Part shown: piece after piece, positions 1 through 13,600 of the stretch | Numbering within the stretch: position 1 is the stretch's first letter | Layout: every line of letters begins with the position of its first letter | From: Phytoseiulus persimilis | Taxonomy: Eukaryota; Arthropoda; Arachnida; Mesostigmata; Phytoseiidae | Assembly (NCBI GenBank): GCA_037576195.1 | Contig: CM075103.1 | Span: 19,096,001-19,160,000, forward strand | DNA length: 64,000 nucleotides | Direction of reading: 5' to 3' | Position numbers and translations under genes: made by a program | The notes under the pieces: model-generated | The model's database searches: none | Seen by the model: the letters and a program-made list of their open reading frames with translations, nothing else | Told to the model about the DNA's origin: nothing

Positions 1-2874
1 AGAGCTCGCACAACGACATGTGGGACGATCGACTCGCGGCGGCCTTCGAATTAGGCGTCTTTTCTCAGATGCCTGCGGCAATATTCACATGAGGCCCAAC
101 AATCGGAATCTCTATTGCCGTTTGTCTCGGAATGGTACCGCTCGGGATCGAGGGGTAACACAAAGTAGAGAGCTCAAGTCACGGAGGAGATCGCGATCCC
201 TCCGTGTCTGAGTATGGGAGGCTCGGAGGGGTAAACGATTCAGACGAAATCGCCGATTACCCGCCTTTCAACCCCGTCTCTTGGGAGACGGCGCCATGGA
301 GGTGACTGTCTCGAGGCTGGATTAAAACGCCTTACGTTTGATCATCGAGCATTTTACGGATGCAACACACTGCGCATCCGACGTAAGATAGCGAGAAAGC
401 TCTCCTCGGTAGCTCTTGTCGCCGACTGAACGATGGGATGAAGGCCTTAGACTCTCCGAGCAACGACCAATGAGCAATAGAACACTTCCTGGATAGGGCC
501 TCAGGAAAGAAGCTGTGAAGATGCCCGATGCTGCACGATTGGGGCGCAAAAATGGATGTTCCTGGCTGGTTTCAAAAAGGGCACTCATTTCCTCTTCACG
601 GACCCGCGCGGAACCCCAGAAATGACTGACGGACCCCCTGAGGTCCGCGGACCCTAGGTTGAGCACCCCTGCCTTAGAGGACACCGACCGGATGAAAGGT
701 TAGGCTGGCAAATAATCGAATATGACAGAGCATCTAGCTCTGGGAAGCAGTGTCTACAGTAGAGGTAACTCAAAGGACTTTTTGGAGTGGTGTTTCCTTG
801 TCCTTCATCTGGAACTCGCCTCGAGGAGTCTGACGACCAGAAACAATTATTCCACAACAATTCAAAAGTAATCTTCATTTCTCTCAACACGACATTCGTC
901 GCTGAACACAGAATCTCATTGGACAACCTCATTCGGCGGTGTCGATGATTTCGTCGACGACGAGTCTACCTGAAATGATAAGAGAATCCGCTATAGGAGT
1001 GAATTTTGAAAAATTCGAAGCCGCCTACGACACTTTCTCCTATCATCTGCCTTGCCTGGCTGGAGGGAGACTTCGTCGACGGTGAATAGGTTCGCCACTT
1101 CTGCCAAGAGTACGTGAAACCCGACGTTATCGGAGCCACGGTCGAGGGAACAAATTTGGTGGTGCTTCGCTGCAGGCCGATCGGACGACGCGTTGTGACT
1201 TCTCTTCCAGGAGACTCCGGAGCGGCCACGCAACGTCCGGACTTACAAATTCCTATGAAACGGAGAGATTGATGAGAGAGCGACTCTTCCCCAAGCGGAC
1301 CGAGGAATGTCCGTCTCCGAATCTCGAGTCACTGACCTCGAATGTTTCCCTCGTTATTCTTGCAAAGTTTTCCGTCCTCGAGTCTCAGCAGTTTGATATC
1401 GCCGGACGGGCCGCACAGAACCTGGGAATTGATGACGAATTTGTTCCGAGGGAATGGATACTTTCCAAGTCGTCGCCGATTGGCGAGCGTTCTTTCAAAA
1501 ACGGTCTGAACGAGTGGTCAGCGATTCAAGCTCCAAACACACGAAAACTCACCTGGCAATCTCCGTCGTCGATGTGAGACAACACGAAACGACCTCTATC
1601 GTTACAGATGTCATACCGAGCCGTAAATCTCTGATCTTCGTATGAGCGCTCTGCACTTGCGTGCCGCGAGCTAAGGAGGATACAACACGCTGCCAATAGC
1701 GGTAGGACTGCAACCCTGGGCTCCATGGGCACCGCGACAGTGTCTTCGCTGCGAAGTCACCACTCCGCAACAGGATCCAGAGCGAATGTTGGGTCGCAGT
1801 CTAACAGGGAAGGGTTTCTGGAAATTATCGCGTGGGCAAGAGCGAGGACGGAAACGGCGAGACATTTTGCTTGACAACATCTACGTCTTCCTTCAACAGA
1901 AACTAACCACAGCGGAGATCGGTGCGTCGATGTTTCCTGTCCGACCGGAGAAAAGGTTCAGTCTCCGATGAAAACCTGTCCCAAACTAGTTTGGAGCGGG
2001 CCGTCGCACCTTTCGCGCTAGGGGGTGATTCACCCTGCCCTGCGTCGCGTGAGAATGCTCTGACATGAGAACTATATTCAATGCTGAGAAGTATGAGACG
2101 TTCATTTAGTTCACGATCTAGCGTTACAGTCGCGAAGCATTCAGGGTGGTCAAATTAGGTCGGGAATTTTTCCTCTTATTTCTTTCTTGGCTGTTATCCC
2201 GATCGGTGACTTTGGTTTTTTTTCTCACTCGGAATGTAGCTCCTATATTCGACTGCAGTTCTTTCTCTCTCTGCCGTTTCTCGTTCTTTCTCAAGAGGAT
2301 ATTCATTGAAAATCGTTCGTATTGGTGTTTTCGATAGAAACCGACCACCGGGGCGGGGGTCGACTTCCGACACTATTCGGAAAATATCGAATCTTCCGAA
2401 TGGGGGGAATGAACACAACGTCAGCATGCATTTTTTGACCGGAAACCAGTTTTTCGAAAAGAGACAGACACCTCTTCGACCAAGTTTTAGGAGTTCCGCG
2501 ACACCTACCCTTGTGGAGACATTTTCGTGCTCCGGCTCGTCGGTCCTCCCCAGGTGACAGCGAGATGCTGGTAACACCGGGAACATTTTAGCATATAGAC
2601 TCCCCCGAACCGTCTTGCAAGGCTCCTGTGACAACGTGATCCCGGCTAAAAGGCAGGGACCCACTAATCTCGGAGCCCGCGAAAGTTGTTCATTCTCACC
2701 TGTGAGATGAAGGTGGATGACGTTGAAGGAGACTAACACTTGGATGCGCCTTTTCATCAGGCCCTCATGATCACATTTTAGTTCGGTCAAATGGAGATTT
2801 GCAGATGGTCATTCAGGATCCTGTTTATACAATACATCCAAGCATCGTTGGGTAGGGATATTTCGAGCATGCAC
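1..2874. other. No assigned gene; weak coding hints near 1.1-1.65 kb
   Basis: Short plus-strand frames at about 1110-1270 (with VIGATVEGTNLVVLRCRP) and 1454-1645 (with VVDVRQHETTS) look moderately protein-like, but they lie in different frames and could not be joined with confident splice sites or placed in a family. The rest shows only scattered chance-length frames. Confidence 0.4.
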
Positions 2875-3083
2875 CAATTGAATATCTTGAGGAATTTCGA
2901 AAGCGTTGAGCAGGATCTTATCCGGCCACTGCTGTGTTTCGGAACGGAACTCGACGGTCGACCTCCAGGGGGGCTGACAGCGTCCTGGTTGGGCATCGGT
3001 GGGAGGGGCAAGGTTGGGAAAAACTCGTTCAGCTTATCGGAATACTCGTTCTCGTCCACCTCTTCGGGGGAACCATCGCCAAA
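2875..3083 (-). CDS. Possible minus-strand exon, unidentified
   Basis: An acceptor-like ACACATAG precedes an open stretch beginning FGDGSPEEVDENEYSDKL and continuing with proline- and serine-rich sequence (LPLPPMPNQD, then GGRPSSSVPK). This composition suits a disordered segment of a real protein. A possible GTGCAT donor lies at 2874. The frame otherwise stays open to 2787, so it could instead be a last exon. No family recognised. Confidence 0.3.
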
Positions 3084-4293
3084 CTATGTGTATAGTCGTG
3101 CAGTCACGGTGATGATTTCGAGGCCACCTGATTTCCCATCCTGTAGGGTTGATTACCGTCAACCTTCTCTGGAATCATTTCGACCGGTCGTATCCTACAC
3201 AAGGCTCAAATCGCGTCGTACTTGACAGCCTTGTTTCCACGCGTCTGTTATCGGCTGCACGATTTCCTCCTGGCTCCATGTCAAGCTGTTCTGCTCTTCC
3301 AACTTTCAAACTCTTCGATAGATAACCCCAAGTCACTCCAAACAAATCCAGAAACCTAGAGTATGATCAGTACGACCTCCTCAAGAAATATGCTCGCAGC
3401 TTCCAAAGACCATGATTCGAACGACCTACCCGGGAAGTATGTGTACATCTCAAATCGAAACTTTGATCGGGACTATTCATTTCAAAAGTGTCTTTCTGAT
3501 CCATTTCAGAATCTATCCCAACATAGAAGGCCCGCAGCTGGCCACTCTGTCTGTCGCGAGTCCCCGCATTTTCTCCCTTATCATGGAGATTTGTCTTCGA
3601 AACCTCGGAAGTTCAGCACATACGACCAAACCAGGGCGTGTGACTGAAGTTTCCCAGTCTGCTCGTACGTCTTCTGCAATATTCTTCAGCTCACCCTCCA
3701 ATGAGCATAGGCCGTTTGATCGAGGTCACCCGATTATTCGAGGAAATGCGGTGTTACCCCCTCCCCCTGTTTCTGCTCTCCTTTTTGGGTATTCGTAGTC
3801 TCGAATCAAAGGAGTCGGGATGCCAGCGCCTGGGAGAGCGATCTTGAGCTATTCCATAGTATTCCCGAGCCTCTCCGATGAGAAGGAAACTCCTGAATTG
3901 GGACGCCGCTCGCCAAAGGGAGATTTTGGGCGACCGCTGCTACCGGGAAACTGAGAAATCTACTCCAGCTCCTTCCTTCTTCGCAAGAAAGGACGAAGAG
4001 AATAGGAACCATGCGAGCTAGGTACTCTCGGAGTAAGACGATCGTCGCTAGGACGCAGAACCTTCGTCCAATTTTTCTGTCCGTCATCGCGCCCATCCAG
4101 AAGCGCATAATTCATGCGGATGAAATCGAAACTCCGTAGCTGACAAATTTCCTACAATCTAGAGCTCGTTCATTCTGTCGTTGTGAGATTCCCCGAAGCA
4201 GAAAACCCTTGAACTGTTCGGTGTCGCGAATTTCCTTGGAAGTTTCTCGAGCGTGGAAGAAGACACTCCTCAAGTTCCCAAAACAATGCTCCC
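3084..4293. other. Intergenic DNA downstream of the PEAK-family gene
   Basis: Frames up to about 130 codons occur on both strands, without recognisable domains or consistent splice structure. I see nothing I can support as a gene. Confidence 0.5.
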
Positions 4294-4299
4294 TTTATT
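4294..4299 (-). promoter_or_regulatory. Candidate poly(A) signal for the PEAK-family gene
   Basis: TTTATT on the plus strand is AATAAA in the sense of the gene, about 400 nt past the stop. A T-rich/A-rich context follows. It is the first canonical hexamer I noticed downstream. Confidence 0.4.
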
Positions 4300-4672
4300 T
4301 TAAAAAACCGTTCTCCACGGTCTGACTCGCCACTTTCCGCATCGTACAAATTATGTACATCACCGATCGAGTCGTTAGTTGTGAAACAAACAGCTGGACT
4401 CCAACAATTATTAACAACCGAGTACAAATGCGAGAAGTGGTCAAAGGGGAGCCTGAACCATGAAAAAAACAGACCGGCTGGAAGCGCAATCCTGATCTGT
4501 GTGAAAACGAGCTTTGCGAACCAGATCCGAAACGGTCCCGACGAACAGAAACAGTGACGGCTTTCTGCTTCGATCAGACGGCGTGAACCTGGATCTCTCG
4601 AAGTTGTGTCCTAGTCAACCATCAAGATCTAGAGACAGAATAGAAGACCCGCGTTCGGGCGTCATCCTGAAA

Positions 4673-4693
4673 ACTCAGCTGTGACAGCTGAGT
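4673..4693 (-). other. Perfect 10-bp inverted repeat just after the PEAK-gene stop
   Basis: The bases ACTCAGCTGT and ACAGCTGAGT flank a single G, giving a 21-nt palindrome that begins 2 nt past the TGA stop (4696-4698). In the transcript it could form a short hairpin at the start of the 3' UTR. Function is unknown. Confidence 0.5.
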
Positions 4694-4695
4694 TC

Positions 4696-7600
4696 TCAGC
4701 AGTATCTATAATCGGCGTAAAGTTCTTCACCGTCGACCTCGTCGCTCGGATCCAAATCCTGCGTTGGCGCTGCGGGGACACTCTTGATGACGTCCAGAGT
4801 AGCTGCTAATCCATCGGCTGTAGCGTTCACGAGGAACTGGAGTTGGTACTCCAGGAACACACTGCAGGGTGTCGCTTGCTTGTGGCCCGTTGGTGAGTGT
4901 CTCAACTGCGATGAGCAGTTCCTCTGGACCGTCAGGGCTTTTTGCAGCGCCAACCATCTGCTGAACGCGTCGCGCGCACTCTCTCCGGGCACCCCATTCG
5001 CCATTGGGTCCCTGGGAGCTTGCCAAAGTTCGAACTCGATGACGCGTTTGCACATGTCGAAGTCGTTGCGTTTGAGGAGGTCAGCGATTAAGCTGAGCAG
5101 CGAGTAATGTTTCTCGGGTGCCTGAAGCTCGGAGAGTATGGACAAAGCGAACCTGAAATGAATGAGACTCAAGAATGTCGAATTCATCGGAAGAAACTGA
5201 CAGGAAAGGTTGAATGTTCCACGATATGGCATCGAAACTCTCGGAATTTCGCTCGTGAGACCAATAAAGGGATATTGGAGTTCTGCAGATGGTGATAGTC
5301 GATTGTTCTCCGTGCGCACTCACATGTGAAGTGGTTGCTGTTGAACTGAAACGTTTTTCGGTGACTTTTTGTACATCAGTAGAAGGTAGGCGAGCTGATC
5401 CCAGGAAGCGACGAGGACTTGTTGTTCCGAGGGCACGAGGCTCGCCACCTGGAAGAGTTCCGCTCATCTTATAGTCGAAGTCATCATGGTATTATACATA
5501 GATCGATTGGACTCGATTCAAGCGGCTCGTCTCCGACGAAAGATATCCTCCCGTGGAGTTTTCCAAGTCCGCAATACGCAATATACATGGACAGTTATTC
5601 GTCAGATGATGAGCAACGAACCCCTTGAGCCTGGAGACTCTGAAGATCCCTGCAGAGTTGGAGCATTATATACAGTGCGCTGCGTTCGTCACAGTGAGAA
5701 GAAAAGTCTTGCAGAGTGCGGATCTGAAACGAAAGACGAATTCGGCTCAGCCTGAGTCAAGAATTCCTCCACGATCGTCCGTGGCAGGTATGAACCCACA
5801 AGGATGACGACCACGCGGAGATCATCTTCGATATCCTCGCATCTTATCTTCTGGCCAGGTCAGGCTCGTGACCAAGCGGTTCAATGTGGCAAAACGCTAG
5901 ACAGCCAGACCAACCTGTGACTGAGGCAGGATGAGGACTGTGTGCCCTGATTGGAGCTCGTTCGAGGCCACCACCGTCCGTTCGAGAAGGAAGTTCGATA
6001 GTGGGAGTGATTTCGGGGGCGTGAACTGAAAGGGTACTCGTGTCATTGACATCCGTTGCGTCGCTCACTGAATTCTCATCAGAAAATCACACACTCGATG
6101 GAAATTCAGAGGAGAACCAAGCGATGTAGGGATAGGGAATAGTTCGCGAACTCACGAGTAACGTGAGCTTGGCATTGGTGGAAATGTAGACTGCCTTGCA
6201 GATCTGAATATCTCCGCCTTTCGAGACTCTTTCCGAAGTGAGTCTGAAGTCCGACCAGGAAATTCCGCCGTTGCATGACGATGAGGTCAGCGTGCCGGAT
6301 CCTTGACTTGAACCGTTATTCTCTGGGACAGGCAGCCCGTGGCTGCATGTTGAGACCTGGAGAGACCAGTACGATTCTCGTTATTTGAATAAATCAGAAT
6401 GAAAATTGACGTGCGACCATGACCAGACTCGAGCTGTGCTGAGCAACGGAAAACAAGTACATTTCATGTTGAGAAAAGAATCAGTCATTACATGGTTCAG
6501 GAGTCCGACGAGCTCCTGGTGATTGATCTCCTGAAGAGACTCGAGGAGCTTCGCTGGACTCGACCACAGATTGGACGCCAGAGGCTGCAAGGCTGACGTC
6601 GTTGAATCGCTTTCTTCGGTTTTGCCTGAATCGGTACAGAGAGCGGCATTAGCATGCAGACGGACATACAGTGACAACATGACAGTACAGGCTGGGCACG
6701 AGGTTCAACATTCGGACTGTTGGTAGCCAAGCGCGGAGGATGTCCTTTGCGAGCCGAATCCTACCAAGCAGAGCCCCCGATCAAGGGCGGGGAGGAACAC
6801 AAACAGTTGTTAAGCCGTCACATTGTTATCCCCGCGTAATGCCGTTTCATTTCATTGCCTCATCACTCCCATTTGCTCACACGGTCATGCCAAAAGCGTC
6901 GAGGGAATATTTCCGGCCTCCGATCATCAGCGGTTGAGGCGCACCGTTATGTGAGACCGCTTGACCTCCTGTGACCAAACGACAGACCCACCCACAGGTA
7001 ACCTGGACACAATTCTACTCAAAATAAACACGCGATTCTACCCCAACCAGCATCGAACCCGGAGAGCTCAAACGACTCCGTGGATAATCCATTGTGTTCT
7101 GCAGGCGAAATTATTTCGACCATATGTTAGAGGACCGATCCGGGCAGTGTTAATCTCTGAACCGCACGACACACCGTCCCGTTACAAACCCTCGACTTTG
7201 AAATCGGAGCTCTCCGCCCATCCGACTCCAGGAACACCGAAAACACAGCAGTAGTCGCCACCGTCGTCGAAGCCATCGATATCGTCGAAACTGTCATCAG
7301 TGTCGAACTGAAGATTATCGAAGACTTTCACGAGATCGTCGGCAAAACGAACTCCGCTGTGGAAGTCTGAAGAAACGCTAGCAGGAAAATCATAGAAAGC
7401 GAACACCTTGACGGACTCCGTGTCGGGACTCACCCATGTTGGCGTAATCAAGACGGACCCTCCTTTTCGGAACCTTCGGTTGCTGTCGGACCACGGCATC
7501 GGAAGCGGACCGAGAAAGCTCAGTTTCGCTCTCTCGGGTGGGTCGCTGTCTCATCGGCGGAGGCGGAGGAGCAGTTTCCACACTCATCAACGGCTGGAAT

Positions 7601-10600
7601 AGGAGTACCATGGTCAGTTCCAACCAGGGGCATAACGAGCTCGTTCGAGCAGAAGGCGGTCGCGAAAGTCCCTCAACGTCTGCACTCGGTTTCGTTCGTA
7701 AATTCTAAAGATCCAGGTCATGCTCTTCGTCACCGTTCAGCACGTATACTACCAGTTCGTTCGCTTCTGTCTTCAGATCAACCTTGTAACACCCGATTAT
7801 GAAACATCTGGATGACTACCGATAATTCTCTATCAAAGTGCAGTCGTTCGCGGAGTCGATGATATTCACTGATTTTTTCTGCTACGAACGTGATGCTCGG
7901 CTCGGAATAAGAACTCCGCATGCGCCTCGCGATCACGCATCTAACGGGCTGTGAGGTCTGATCGGTTGGAAGTCCTCCCTGTCGTTACGTAAAGAACGTT
8001 TCATGTCAGCGCGAAGCCATGACGACTACCGCGACAGCCGAAAAAGTCGAAGAGAAAAATGGTTTAGGTAAGTTGACGTCATTTCACAACGCGATCATAC
8101 GCCGCTAAACAATCGCTGTTGGCCAGCACGGCGGCTGAGCGTGGTCGCCTTTCAAATTCCACTGACAACCACTGCGCTGCGTCAAGAGAAACAACAAAAC
8201 GGTCTTCCAAACGAAACGCCAGACACACGAACTGTGCTCTTGTGAGATAGTTCCGGTTCTGAAACTGCTTTCGGAGCAGATATTTCTCGATAAATATTTG
8301 GGAACCGCCATGGAAAGTGAGACAGACAGGCGCACCTACACACAAATCCTGAGTTTTTGGGGTACGGCGCCGGACTCGTTTGTCTCCCCCATGGATCCCG
8401 GATAGTTCTCGAGCGGAACCGAAACCAGAGATGATTGGCGCTTCCAATGCAGCTTTCGGGTCTCCAATCCCATGGCCCAAGAACGCAACGGTCATGAAGT
8501 CGGTTCCGTGATGCAAAAAGTCAATCACAACTCTGATTAGTTCGGATAGATAGAGTGAGATGAGGAACAGAATAAAGTCCCGTGGTCAAAGGTCGTGGAA
8601 ACATGGAGCGTCGGCATTCCAAGCTGGAAAGCAGGAGCAGTGATTTTTGCGGCTTCCGCACATCTGATCACCGGACACATGGCGGGGAGACCCGTGGCTC
8701 GGCCGGATGCTGTTTTTCTGCGATGGGCTTCAACGACATAGCGACGACGACAACGGGATCGCGTGATTGAGGAAGTATCTGCACGCTCACCCGGTCGTCT
8801 TGTTGCGTGGCGGTACGAGCGACCCACCGAGTGAGTATGTGTATTTGATTTTCGACGGCAACTGGCATGGACAGTCGTCTACTGTCGCTGACCGGCTGGC
8901 ACCGGTTTACACGATTGGTCGATCATCGCTCTGATCGTTCCCGCGACGTCCATCGTCGTCATTCCTACGTTCGTTGCGTCGATCACTTATCGCGTCGAGA
9001 GAGTCAGTCGGATTTCGGCAGCATCCCGTAACATGACACCATGGCCGGAAATTGCGGCTAGCTTAGCATTTTCCACATTGCACAAAAATAGCTCCGCGGT
9101 CGAGCTCCGAGCAACTTCTGCCAGTTCATCTATTTCTGGCGGCAGACTTCAAGTCGACGTGCAGCGAGCGGACATACAAGAGTCACTTGCAGCTCATATT
9201 CCCATTTTGAGTGTTGAGTTGCCCCTTAAACAGTTTCCATTCTGGGAAGCTCAACTCGACGACCTGGGAGCAGGTTTTCCCGAACCTCGACGCCCTCCCG
9301 ACAATGATGAAGGAGTCTGCGGTCCACATCAACATGAAAGCACACACAGATCGAGATGCGGGTAGTACGTCGTGCTTTGAACACCAAATTCATGAACGCG
9401 GTCTTCACGAGGCTTCGGATGCGGAGGCGCGTATTCCAGACACGAATTGAGTCCCTGTTCGGCGGAAATCACCACATGGGATCTTCAACGAACTTGACCT
9501 CCTCAGCGAGACGTTGTCCTGATAGTACCCGTTTTAGATTCATTGTGTTATTTTTTTGCTCGCGGCGTCGCCAGTTTCGTGGCAAATTAGGCAACGACCG
9601 GATTCGTGATGTTTTTCGAACTCCAGCCACCGTTTCGGGAATCCCAGATATATCAACCGTGCAGCGATTTCTCATCACCCACTTCTAGTCTGTGGCACAT
9701 TATTCAATCATCACTTCGAATGAAGCGTGGATCAATCCGCGGAAGCCTGGGCGATGCCCGGATCACAGACTGGTGCAAAGCAAGACGTATTGTTGCGAAC
9801 CGAACGCGCCACTTGGAATCGATATGCCGCGAACGAAGATGAGAATTTGAGACGCTTGTCCCGCTCACAAATGACAAATGACATCCGCCGAAACGACAAC
9901 AAGTCGTTGCAAGTGGCAGTTTCTTTTTATCAATCCTTAGTCGGGTGCGATCTCTGTCATTCCTTGCTTGACGACTCCAGGCTCCGTCGAATCGCGAGCA
10001 AGCGATCCCCCGATAGCTGTTGGCCCGATAGAAGATCCCGACGGATTCGCTCGATGCTGATTCCAGAATTTTACTGAATCATGGGAATATCAACAGTATT
10101 CGGCGTGCAACTCTTGATCGGTGGAAATCCGATTCTCGAAGAGATTCTTCATCGGCTGCCCCGTATTCGAGAACTCAACGCGCATGGCATCCAGGAACCC
10201 CACTTCGGTAAACGCCAGGAGTGGACGTAACGGCCCCGTCTGAGTCTTGAAGGGGCTTCAGTTAAGTAACTGCATATCATCCGGGTGATGCCGAGGGACT
10301 ATTTTTACTGACGTCTCTTGAATCACAGCGCTGACAAGTGTCGGGATAGACCGCGGGCAGGATAAAAATATTCCGAAAAATCCAAAAAATCGGGCTTTGC
10401 TTCGTTTCCTGAGGTTCTCGGATGCTGGACGCGGGGATCGGAGGAGGAACCAGCGCATATCGCTTGGAATCTCAGCCGGCGTCCGTATGAATCGGGGGAA
10501 GAATATTCTCAGCTCCACTCGGAATGAAATGCTCGCGTTCGTTCTGGATGGAGAGTTTCGAACGAAACACGGAATCCCCGAGGCGAAAAATCACCGAGTG

Positions 10601-13600
10601 GAAAAATCTGTCGGAAGGTCTCACGACCTGAGAAGGAAGTCTAAAAGGTTCTTAACGCAAAACTGATGCTTATCCAGGGCTGTGAGCTTTCAGTGAGCTT
10701 GACGGGCGGTTTTGCGAGTAAATAAATCCCAAGGGGAAACTGTTCGTGACATCTGCCGGTTCTTTGTTTATCGACACTGTTTGCAAGATGAAGTGTTACT
10801 CCGTCTCAGGCGATTCCGCGACAGCCTGGTCGCTCCGTCACTTCGCTCTCTCCTTCGTGATGTCGGTCGTCATCATTGATCGCCACGATCAATTTCTGTC
10901 TGCGTCGAATGTGTGTCAGACGATGCGAAAATTAATCTACTGCCCCGGCATGTCTTCCGGTTGAACTCTACCCAATGACCCCTCGGATCATTCCTTTCTG
11001 TCAATGCGTAAACGCACGACCCGCTTTATCCGTCAGCTGGCGCTCGTTTGCATCGAGTTCCCAAAATGCGAACCCTTGCCCCCTGTTTAATTGCCGCGGA
11101 TCTTCTGATAGCGCCAAAATACCATGTCGGCGACTTCCTAATGCGTCGTCAGTACACCGACGGATCAGAAAAGTCGCATCCGACGACAGTTTTCTGATGC
11201 TCATCTAAACGATCCGCTTTGATGCCTCCATCGAGCTCTTATCTGCTCTTCGGCGACTCCGGTTATCTTATCGATCAAGGAAATGACGAGGAATATCGTT
11301 TTCCTGCTGCGCCCCGTCATCGATCAAGTCGAGGGCTGGGCGCTGTCAAACATTTTGTCAAAGGTCCCAGGCGGAGCTTTGACTTATTTACAGGAAGAGA
11401 ACTTCGCACCCGGCAGAATAGCCGAAGGGTCGAAGTGCGCCAGCGTATTGGCTGTAATCGCTGCCGGGAAATTGTGAAGAATATCGCACGTCTACCCGCC
11501 ACATCTCCTTTCATCCACGTTTAATGGATTGCGACATGCGGAGCGAGAGATAAAGAGCGTCCAGCGCCGACTGTGTTCTACTCCGCGGCCAGCGACATTG
11601 TTTGTGCTAAACCGTCTTTCGCACGACTATCAACGCTATCGAACGGAACGCAATCAACAAAGAAAACTCGAAATTCATTCAAATACTATATCTTTAAAAA
11701 AGTGTTCGGAGCTTTTACGTAATCGCGATGCGTGATGCCACGGGGCGTGGACGACCGTCGTGGAAAGAATGGGAGTAAAAGCGATGAGAAAAGAAACGGA
11801 TGTCTGTTCTGACATTCGATCGAGTTTCTACTTCGACGAATCCATGCGATTATGTCGGCGAACGCCGCTCGCCTTCGTTTCGATCTGCTCTAATCTTTAT
11901 CAAGGATCTTTTGATTCGTTCGCTCATCGCACCTCGTTGTTCCAAACCCTTGGAGACTTCGTTCAACTGGACGATACTCCGAACACGTTTGGATCAACAT
12001 CAACATCCTTGAATTTATTCGATCCGATCAGTGAATAAGAATTCCGGTTGAAATCAGAAGTCCGATCAGATCCGGTTCGTTTCTAGACACGACCGTTCCT
12101 TAGGTGCTGAATACGCCTAAACGGCTCCCTTTACTCACCTGGAACTGGGCTTCGGACGTTCCGTGGAGGATGGATCCGAACCTTTCGACTTTGGTCGAGT
12201 TCAACCTCGGCGTCTGATAGATGACGGACTCGCCGAGACGCTCCAGGTCGGACGGGTGAAGGATTTCAGGGCGGTGCAAAGGCCTTCAAGGTTAAGACAA
12301 TGAGTTAGTTGAAAGTCACCTGAAGTCAGCATGGAGTCGCGGTCACGGTCGAGATTTTGAATTCCGCGAGAAAGTCCGAATCGCAACTTCCGAGATTTCA
12401 AATTTTCTGCTGACTGCTCAGCGAATTTCGTTTCTGCGGATAACTCTACAGTCCCCAGTATATATATACTGGATGGCCATATTCGACACCTCTTCCGGGC
12501 TCACGATGAGATTGCAATCTCTAATCCACGGGTGGAGGTTGAAGGACTCAAAGATAAACCCTCGAATCGAGGAGAATATGTGAGCTGCATACATTGGCCG
12601 AAAAGCAATGAAGGAACGCACGAACCTCGGCTGACTGATTTGGAGTTCTGCTTTCCAGGTTTTCCGATCTTCTTCTTTACCGCTGTTTCCTCTCTTCAAA
12701 AGTTTTTTCAGGTTGAACAAACCCGCCCTCGAAATTGAGCCGCCTCCGGTGCTAGCAGCTCTGGGGATTGCTGGGGCCTGTCGCGTTTTTCGTGCAACCC
12801 CAGCTTGGGCCCCAGGTGGTACGGGTTTCTGGAACTGCCGCGCGACGGGGTCCCATTGTCCCGCGTATTCTGACAGAGCCGGTGCCGAACGCCTGTTCGG
12901 TACAGAGTTGTATCGAGCCTTCTCCAGCTCCAAAGCTAGCTCGGCTAGCTGGCGCTCTTTTCGCGAAAGGGTCGAAGTTCCTCGAATTTCCTAGAGATAA
13001 TCCGGACAATTTTTCTTTGTAAGCAGGAAATCTGCGGAATTATTCGACGGACAAAAGCTGCGGTCGTAGGTGATGGGAGACGTCGATTCGATTGGTAACG
13101 ACACCTGAGCCAGCACTGAATGCGTTCGATCGTTACCATAGCGAAACACGAACGTATCGATCCAAATTCGGGTTTTTGAAGCCCCGCAAAGTTGTCGGTT
13201 AGTGAATAGCAATCATTCGGAACCAATTTTGAGTCTCGAGCTGTGTATCGGGACCCCCAGCTTCTCCTGAGGCGTTACCTCAATCAACTTGTCCGGAGCT
13301 TCGACCGCGAAAGACAGCGGAGGAACCTGAGGAAGAATTCGAACAAACCTGGTAGATGTTTTCGGTTTGAGCGGGCTTCTTCCCGCCGTCCATTTTGCTC
13401 TGCTGCGACTTCGCTATGTGTTCGATTGGCTCTGCGTAGATTGGTTCTTGCTCAAGCTCGACCGGGATCTTGGGAGCGGTGTATTTTTTCGCGGCGCGAT
13501 AAGTCCCGTAGATATCTTTCCGTATCGACGGAACGACGGGTGGTTGGACCTGGGGAGGAGTAGCGAAGCGCATAAGTTCGACGTTGCTCATGCCAGAGCA

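Noticed and set aside
8079-8528. 149-codon minus-strand frame inside the large PEAK-gene intron
   Set aside because: No family resemblance, and the exons on either side join in phase without it.
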